Part shown: positions 7,075 to 11,359 of the stretch, piece after piece
Layout: each line of letters begins with the position of its first letter
Numbering within the stretch: position 1 is the stretch's first letter
Source: DATADD01 sp036258675
GTDB taxonomy: Bacteria; Actinomycetota; CADDZG01; WHSQ01
Length of the DNA stretch: 11,359 nt
Assembly: GCA_036258675.1 (NCBI GenBank)
Contig: DATADD010000173.1
Coordinates: 1-11,359, forward strand
Reading direction: 5' to 3'
Notes under the pieces: model-generated
The model's input: only the letters and a program-made list of their open reading frames with translations
What the model was told of the DNA's origin: nothing
Databases searched by the model: none
Translations under genes and position numbers: made by a program

Positions 7075-8006
7075 TGGGCGGCCTGCTTGCGGACGTCGCG
7101 GTGGATCACCGTGGCTTGGAACCCGCCCGCGCGCACTAGCTCCCCCACGGCCTCCGCGAGGACGACCGAACGGTGACGGCCGCCCGTGCAGCCGATCGCC
7201 ACGGTCAGGTAGTGACGGCCCTCGGCCTGGTATCCGGGAAGGCACAGCTCGAGCAGCGAGCGCACGCGCTCGACGAAGGACCCGTAACCGTCCTGCGCCG
7301 CGACATAGTCGCGCACGGGTCCGTCGAGCCCGGTGAGTTCGCGCAACCCCTCGACCCAGTGAGGGTTGGGCAAGAAGCGGACGTCGAAGACCAGATCGGC
7401 GTCCAGCGGGAGCCCGAACTTGTAGCCGAAGGAGATGATCGTCGTCCTCACTCCGTCGCCCGCGCCGCGGCCCTCGAAGAACACGCTGATCCGGCGTCGC
7501 AGCGCGCGGACCGACAGGGCGGAGGTGTCGATGACGAGGTCGGCCGTCTCCTTGAACTGCCGCATCAGCTGCCGCTCGCGCTGGATGCCAACCACGACCC
7601 GGTCCTCCTCCGCGAGCGGGTGCTTGCGGCGGGTCGCCTCGAACCGGCGCACGAGCACGTCGTCGGACGCCTCGAGGAACACCAGCCGGAAGTTGTAGAC
7701 CCGCCGGCGCAGCTTCTCGAGCTCGGCTCCCGCCTCATGGAAGAACGTGCCTCCGCGCGCGTCGATCACGAGCGCGATGCGGTCGATGTCGTGCCCCGGC
7801 CCGAGGGCGAGGGTGAGCATCGTGTCGATGAGCGCCGGGGGCAGGTTGTCGATCACGAACCAGCCGAGGTCCTCGAGGACGCGGGCGGCCTCGGACCGTC
7901 CCGCGCCGGACAGACCGCTTATGACCGTGACCTCGACATCGTCGGGACGGTCGCGTGGAGCGGCCGGCCCGCCGCTCCCGTCCGCGCCCCCCGCCGGCTC
8001 GCTCAC
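7071..8006 (-). CDS. rapZ: RapZ/YvcJ family P-loop nucleotide-binding protein
   Basis: In E. coli, RapZ senses glucosamine-6-phosphate and steers decay of the GlmZ small RNA. Actinobacteria lack that RNA, so the role here is unknown; a link to amino-sugar or cell-wall supply is inferred from family and from yvcK next door. The product has 311 residues. The Walker A loop is ISGLSGAGRS (29-38). It carries R37 where the classical motif has Lys; I recall this variant in actinobacterial RapZ. It is followed by DLGWFVIDNLPPALI (46-60). The C-terminal domain keeps the GCTGGRHRSV motif (272-281), part of the proposed sugar-phosphate pocket. Residues 1-24 are a low-complexity Gly/Ala/Asp leader. GTG 8006 overlaps the uvrC stop as GTGA. 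Confidence 0.93.
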   Translation of the reverse strand: MSEPAGGADGSGGPAAPRDRPDDVEVTVISGLSGAGRSEAARVLEDLGWFVIDNLPPALIDTMLTLALGPGHDIDRIALVIDARGGTFFHEAGAELEKLRRRVYNFRLVFLEASDDVLVRRFEATRRKHPLAEEDRVVVGIQRERQLMRQFKETADLVIDTSALSVRALRRRISVFFEGRGAGDGVRTTIISFGYKFGLPLDADLVFDVRFLPNPHWVEGLRELTGLDGPVRDYVAAQDGYGSFVERVRSLLELCLPGYQAEGRHYLTVAIGCTGGRHRSVVLAEAVGELVRAGGFQATVIHRDVRKQAAQ

Positions 8007-9886
8007 GATGCCCGCGACGCGCTCTCCGCGTGGAGGGCCTCGTGGACCGCCTCCGCGACCGACATCGGCACCCCGCCCTCCGCCCTCAGCTCTTCGACGG
8101 TCGCCTCTCGGATCCGCTTGACCGAGCCGAATCGGCGCAGCAGCTTGCGCCGCCGGGCCTCGCCGACGCCGGGGATCCCGTCCAGCGCGGACTGCGTCAT
8201 CCTCTTGTTCCGCCGCTGCCGATGATAGGTGAGCGCGAAGCGGTGGGCCTCGTCCCTGATCTGCTGCAGCAGGTAGAGCGCCTCCGACGAGCGCGGGATG
8301 ACGATCGGGTCCGGGCGCCCGGGCAGGAACACCTCCTCCATCCGCTTCGCCAGCGACACGACCGGGATATCGACCCCCACCTCCGCCATGACCTCATGAG
8401 CGCGGTTGAGCTGGCCCTTGCCCCCGTCGACGACCACGAGGTTGGGCGCGTACGAGAACCGCCCGGGGCGCGCGTCCGCCGGCCCGCCCTCCGCCTCCCC
8501 GCCGAGACGCGCGAAGCGACGCCGTATCACCTCGCCCATCATCGCGACGTCGTCGGGTCCCGCCGTCCACTTGATCGCGAAGCGCCGATAGTCCGACCGC
8601 TTGGGGGCTCCGTCCTCGAACACCACCATGGAGCCCACCGCCTCGGTCGGGCCCGTGTTCGAGATGTCGAAGCATTCGATCCGGAGGGGCGCCTCGCGCA
8701 TGCCTATCGCCGTCTGCAGCTCCCGCAGCTGCCTCGAGCGGGCGTTGAAGTCGCCGGCGCGCTTCAGCCGGTGCTGCTTGAAGGCCTGGGCTGCGTTGCC
8801 TGCGACCGTCTCGAGCAGGGCTCGCTTCTCGCCCCTGCGAGGGATCCGGATCTGCACGCGCGCTCCCCTCGCCGCGCTCAGCCACCTCTCGAGCAGGTCC
8901 CGGTCGTCGGGTTCGACCGGCAGGAGCACCTGCTTGGGCACGTCGCCGTCGGCGTAGAAGCGCTCGAGGAACCGAGCCACGAGCTCGGACGTGGCGAGGT
9001 CCTCGACCTTGTCGACGATGAACCCCTTACGGCCCGTCACTCGGCCCCGCCGGACGAAGAAGACCTGGAATGCGGCCTCGAGGTCGTCCTCGGCGAGGGC
9101 GATCGCATCGATCTCGTGGCGCTCCGAGGTCACCATCTGCTGCCGCTCGATCGCCTTGCGCACGTTGTCCAGCTGGTCGCGGAACTTGGCCGCGAGCTCG
9201 TACTCCTGGCGCTCCGAGCAGCGCTGCATCGACGTCTCGAGCCGGTCGATAACGGGCTTGGTGTTGCCGTCGAGGAAGTTGCACAGGTCGAGCGCGATCC
9301 GGCGATGCGATCCGGGGTCCACCGCCCCCACGCAGGGCCCGGCGCAGCGCTCGATGTCGTAGAGCAGACAGGGGCGGCCCCGGCGCCGGCAACGATCGAA
9401 GACGCCCTGTGAGCACGTGCGCATCGGGAACGTTCGCAGGAGCAGGTCGAGCGTGTCCCGGATCGCATAGGCGTGGGCGAAGGGGCCGTAGTAGCGCACG
9501 CCCTTGCGCTTCGCTCCACGCATCACGCGCGCGCGAGGTATCTCCTCGTCCAACGTCACCGCGAGGTACGGATAGCTCTTGTCGTCGCGATAGCGGATGT
9601 TGAAGCGAGGCCGGTGCTGCTTGATCAGGTTGACCTCGAGGTGCAGCGCCTCCACCTCGCTGTCCGTGATGATCCACTCCAGGTCCGTCGCCGACTCCAC
9701 CATGGCGCGAGTGCGCGGGTGCAGGTCGGTAGCGAAGTAGTTCGAGAGCCGGCTGCGAAGAGACTTCGCCTTGCCGACATAGATGACGCGCGTCTGCGCA
9801 TCGCGGAACAGGTAGACGCCCGGCCCGGCTGGGATCGTTCCGGCCGGAGGCCGCTCGAGCCGTCGCTGGGTCGCCATGCTCGTCAT
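8003..9886 (-). CDS. uvrC: Excinuclease ABC subunit C (UvrC)
   Basis: Nuclease of the UvrABC nucleotide excision repair system; it cuts 3' and then 5' of a lesion marked by UvrB. The product has 627 residues, within the family range. Domains in order: GIY-YIG nuclease (GPGVYLFRD 21-29, VIYVGKAKSLRSR 34-46) for the 3' cut; a cysteine cluster fitting the 4Fe-4S site (C158, C173, C181, C185; C166 is extra); a UVR helix pair for UvrB contact (about 212-248); the RNase H-like nuclease for the 5' cut (D407 in CFDISNTG, D487 in VVVDGGKGQ, H548 in RDEAHRF); and two helix-hairpin-helix motifs (about 567-622). ATG 9886 overlaps the trmD stop as ATGA, with GAGGAGG seven bases upstream. The open frame runs further back into trmD but that part is not coding. 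Confidence 0.97.
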   Translation of the reverse strand: MTSMATQRRLERPPAGTIPAGPGVYLFRDAQTRVIYVGKAKSLRSRLSNYFATDLHPRTRAMVESATDLEWIITDSEVEALHLEVNLIKQHRPRFNIRYRDDKSYPYLAVTLDEEIPRARVMRGAKRKGVRYYGPFAHAYAIRDTLDLLLRTFPMRTCSQGVFDRCRRRGRPCLLYDIERCAGPCVGAVDPGSHRRIALDLCNFLDGNTKPVIDRLETSMQRCSERQEYELAAKFRDQLDNVRKAIERQQMVTSERHEIDAIALAEDDLEAAFQVFFVRRGRVTGRKGFIVDKVEDLATSELVARFLERFYADGDVPKQVLLPVEPDDRDLLERWLSAARGARVQIRIPRRGEKRALLETVAGNAAQAFKQHRLKRAGDFNARSRQLRELQTAIGMREAPLRIECFDISNTGPTEAVGSMVVFEDGAPKRSDYRRFAIKWTAGPDDVAMMGEVIRRRFARLGGEAEGGPADARPGRFSYAPNLVVVDGGKGQLNRAHEVMAEVGVDIPVVSLAKRMEEVFLPGRPDPIVIPRSSEALYLLQQIRDEAHRFALTYHRQRRNKRMTQSALDGIPGVGEARRRKLLRRFGSVKRIREATVEELRAEGGVPMSVAEAVHEALHAESASRAS

Positions 9887-10611
9887 TGTCCCGCCTCCTC
9901 GGAGGCGGACGCCGTCGGATCGGCGGCTTCGTCCGCCGGGAGCGGCGAGAGAAGGTCCGGGCGGCGGCGGGCGGTGGCGCGGCGCGCCTCGGCCTCCCGC
10001 CACCTCTCGATCGCGCCGTGGTCGCCCGACAGAAGGACGTCGGGCACCCGCCAGCCCCGGAACTCCGGGGGCCTCGTGTAGTGGGGGTGCTCGAGCAGCC
10101 CGCGCGCGTGCGACTCCGAAACGAGCGATGCAGGGTTGCCCAGGACGCCGGGGACGAGACGCGACACCGCTTCGATCACCACGAGGGCGGCGAGCTCTCC
10201 CCCCGCGAGCACGAAGTCGCCTATCGAGACCTCCTCGTGCGCGAGGTGCTGTGCGACGCGTTCGTCGACGCCCTCGTAGCGTCCGCAAACGAGGACGAGG
10301 CGCTCGTAGCCTGCCAGGCGCGCGACGCCCGCATGGTCGAGGCGAGCGCCGCGCGCCGACAGCAGCACGATGCGGGCGTCGCCCGGCTCGAGCGCGTCGA
10401 CCGCCGCGAAGATCGGCTCGGGACGCAGGACCATCCCGGCTCCACCTCCGTAGGGCTGGTCGTCGACCGAACGATGCCTCCCGAGGCCGTGCGCCCGCAG
10501 ATCGTGCACGCGGACGTCGAGCACGCCGGCCGCCACAGCGCGTCCGAGCAGTCCCGCGCGCAGCGGCGCGTCGAACAGCTCGGGCAACAACGCGACGACG
10601 TCTATGCGCAC
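9883..10611 (-). CDS. trmD: tRNA (guanine-37-N1)-methyltransferase TrmD
   Basis: Methylates G37 next to the anticodon, using S-adenosylmethionine, and prevents +1 frameshifting. The 242-residue product has the SPOUT trefoil-knot marks: DQPYGGGAGMVLRPEP (51-66), VCGRYEGVDERV (108-119), SIGDFVLAGGEL (129-140), VSRLVPGVLGN (149-159), HPHYTRPPEFRGWRVP (175-190) and VLLSGDHGAIERWR (192-205). Aligned by eye to E. coli TrmD, R154 corresponds to R151 here, but catalytic D169 falls on E166 (in SLVSESH), a conservative change in a key residue. GTG 10611 is the only start that keeps the conserved N-terminus. It lacks an obvious Shine-Dalgarno and follows a 28-base GC-rich spacer after rimM. The gene ends ATGA into uvrC; rplS is absent from its usual place. 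Confidence 0.95.
   Translation of the reverse strand: MRIDVVALLPELFDAPLRAGLLGRAVAAGVLDVRVHDLRAHGLGRHRSVDDQPYGGGAGMVLRPEPIFAAVDALEPGDARIVLLSARGARLDHAGVARLAGYERLVLVCGRYEGVDERVAQHLAHEEVSIGDFVLAGGELAALVVIEAVSRLVPGVLGNPASLVSESHARGLLEHPHYTRPPEFRGWRVPDVLLSGDHGAIERWREAEARRATARRRPDLLSPLPADEAADPTASASEEAGQ
9888..9910 (-). promoter_or_regulatory. Hairpin overlapping the uvrC Shine-Dalgarno
   Basis: On the minus strand GTCC+GCCTC can pair with GAGGC+GGAC across a CGAG tetraloop: nine base pairs with one bulged G. The 3' arm and loop contain the GAGGAGG site (9894-9900) of uvrC, and the structure ends one base before its ATG. The same bases encode the last residues of TrmD. If it forms, it would hide the ribosome-binding site until a ribosome translating trmD melts it. 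The pairing is read directly; the function is inferred. Confidence 0.5.
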
Positions 10612-10639
10612 CGGTTCGGGGGCGCGCCGGCCCCGGGCA

Positions 10640-11137
10640 TCAGTCCAGAAGGCCCTCGGGAGGACGGATCACCACCCGGCGGGCGCCGACGTCGATCGCA
10701 ACGACGATCTCCTTGACGAACGGGACGAGGCGCTCGCCCCCCGCGGTCGCGACCGCGAGCAGGTCCTGCGCGGGGCCATGCACGACCGAGATCACCTCGC
10801 CGACGCGCTCGCCGTCCTCGTCCCACACGCGGCATCCGGCGATCTCGTGGTCCCAGAACTCCTCCTCGCCCAGGGCGCGCAGCTGCTCGGGCTCCACCCA
10901 CAGAGCGCCGCGCAGGTTCTCCGCGGCGGCGCGGTCATCGACGCCGAGAAACTTGATCAGCAACCGGTTCCGATGCGCGCGCGCCGACTCCACCTCGAGG
11001 CGGGCGCCGTCGCTGCGGTGCAGCAGGGAGCCGGGAGCGAAGCGGTCCGGGTCGTCCGAGATCGGCACGACGTACACCTCTCCGCCTATCCCGTGCGGCT
11101 TGCCGACCTCGCCGGCGAGCAGCCGGGCACTCGTCAG
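10640..11137 (-). CDS. rimM: Ribosome maturation factor RimM, probable CTG start
   Basis: Binds ribosomal protein S19 and assists processing of 16S rRNA in the 30S head. With the start proposed here the product has 165 residues, normal for RimM. The N-terminal RimM domain begins with AGEVGKPHGIGGEVYV (8-23), the most conserved stretch of the family. A PRC-barrel follows, from EEEFWDHEIAGCRV onward, with VGEVISVVHGPAQDLLAV inside it. No ATG, GTG or TTG lies in frame before that conserved stretch; the first canonical start, GTG 11077, would delete it. CTG 11137 overlaps the khpA stop as CTGA, mimicking the NTGA overlaps elsewhere in the operon, and has GAGGTGG four bases upstream. The family is secure; the start is inferred. 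Confidence 0.92.
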   Translation of the reverse strand: MTSARLLAGEVGKPHGIGGEVYVVPISDDPDRFAPGSLLHRSDGARLEVESARAHRNRLLIKFLGVDDRAAAENLRGALWVEPEQLRALGEEEFWDHEIAGCRVWDEDGERVGEVISVVHGPAQDLLAVATAGGERLVPFVKEIVVAIDVGARRVVIRPPEGLLD

Positions 11138-11359
11138 TCGACCACCTCGACCGCGACCGACCGGCCCTCGAGCTGCCCCGCGGCCTTGGCCAGCACGCGC
11201 AGCGCCCGGATGATGCGGCCCTGGCGCCCGATGATCTTCCCGACGTCGTCCGGGTGCACGGTCAGCTCGAGCACGGTGTCCTCGCCGTCCGTCTCGACCT
11301 CCGTGATGGTCACCTCGTCGGGATGATCGACGAGCCAGGGAACCGCGTACTCGACGAGC
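11134..11359 (-). CDS. khpA: KH-domain RNA-binding protein KhpA, 5' end outside window
   Basis: Small single-KH-domain protein that binds RNA; in Gram-positives KhpA partners KhpB/Jag and affects cell size and division. 74 residues are visible, starting at LVEYAVPWLVDHPDEV, so only a few N-terminal residues are missing compared with the usual 75-80. The GxxG loop of the KH fold is in VGKIIGRQGRIIRALR (39-54). The chain ends VAVEVVD. In actinobacteria and Firmicutes this gene normally sits between rpsP and rimM; rimM follows here and rpsP would be expected just upstream, outside the window. Confidence 0.94.
   Translation of the reverse strand, partial: LVEYAVPWLVDHPDEVTITEVETDGEDTVLELTVHPDDVGKIIGRQGRIIRALRVLAKAAGQLEGRSVAVEVVD
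11142..11148 (-). promoter_or_regulatory. Shine-Dalgarno supporting the rimM CTG start
   Basis: GAGGTGG on the minus strand, inside the last codons of khpA. The GAGG core lies seven bases before CTG 11137. It is far too distant from the canonical GTG at 11077 to serve that start. Confidence 0.55.

Noticed and set aside
7098..7100. Loss of RapZ nucleotide binding because Walker A has Arg in place of Lys (the codon itself lies near 7898).
   Set aside because: From memory this GLSGAGRS form is usual in actinobacterial RapZ, so it is a lineage trait and not evidence of a broken gene.
7075..7245. An N-terminal extension of yvcK.
   Set aside because: It overlaps the C-terminal motif region of rapZ, and the YvcK glycine loop should be at the very N-terminus, as GTG 7074 gives.
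9887..10288. An N-terminal extension of uvrC by 134 codons.
   Set aside because: It lies entirely inside trmD in another frame. Conserved UvrC sequence begins just after ATG 9886, which has its own strong ribosome-binding site.

Overview
The window is very GC-rich and tightly packed. All twelve genes I can support lie on the minus strand, and no non-coding gap exceeds about 60 bases. The gene set and order point to an actinobacterium (phylum Actinomycetota): uvrC-rapZ-yvcK followed by gap-pgk-tpiA-secG, and khpA-rimM-trmD. Since the order departs from the textbook one, I infer a deep or uncultured lineage rather than a Streptomyces or Mycobacterium relative. I cannot name the class.

Layout in the direction of transcription, from right to left. 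(1) RNA and translation block: the end of khpA (KH-domain RNA-binding protein), rimM (16S/30S maturation) and trmD (tRNA m1G37 methyltransferase). (2) Repair and envelope-sensing block: uvrC (excision nuclease), rapZ (P-loop/glucosamine-6-P family) and yvcK (UDP-sugar-binding, CofD-like). (3) Triose glycolysis: gap, pgk, tpiA and an archaeal-type cofactor-independent phosphoglycerate mutase (apgM). Together these take glyceraldehyde-3-P to 2-phosphoglycerate. (4) Secretion and uptake: secG, then a family 5 (peptide-type) ABC transporter substrate-binding lipoprotein whose C-terminus lies beyond base 1.

The genes look like one long read-through operon or several nested ones. Six of the eleven junctions are 4-base NTGA stop/start overlaps (CTGA, ATGA and four GTGA), which suggests translational coupling. 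I see no factor-independent terminator and no convincing promoter. The best Shine-Dalgarno sequences precede uvrC and gap.

The points most worth a second look are these: trmD is joined directly to uvrC with rplS missing; a hairpin at that junction would hide the uvrC ribosome-binding site; whiA is missing from its usual place between yvcK and gap; rimM appears to need a CTG start; the catalytic Asp of TrmD is replaced by Glu; and apgM sits inside the gap-pgk-tpi-secG cluster. I found no mobile element, CRISPR array, RNA gene or clearly undescribed system.
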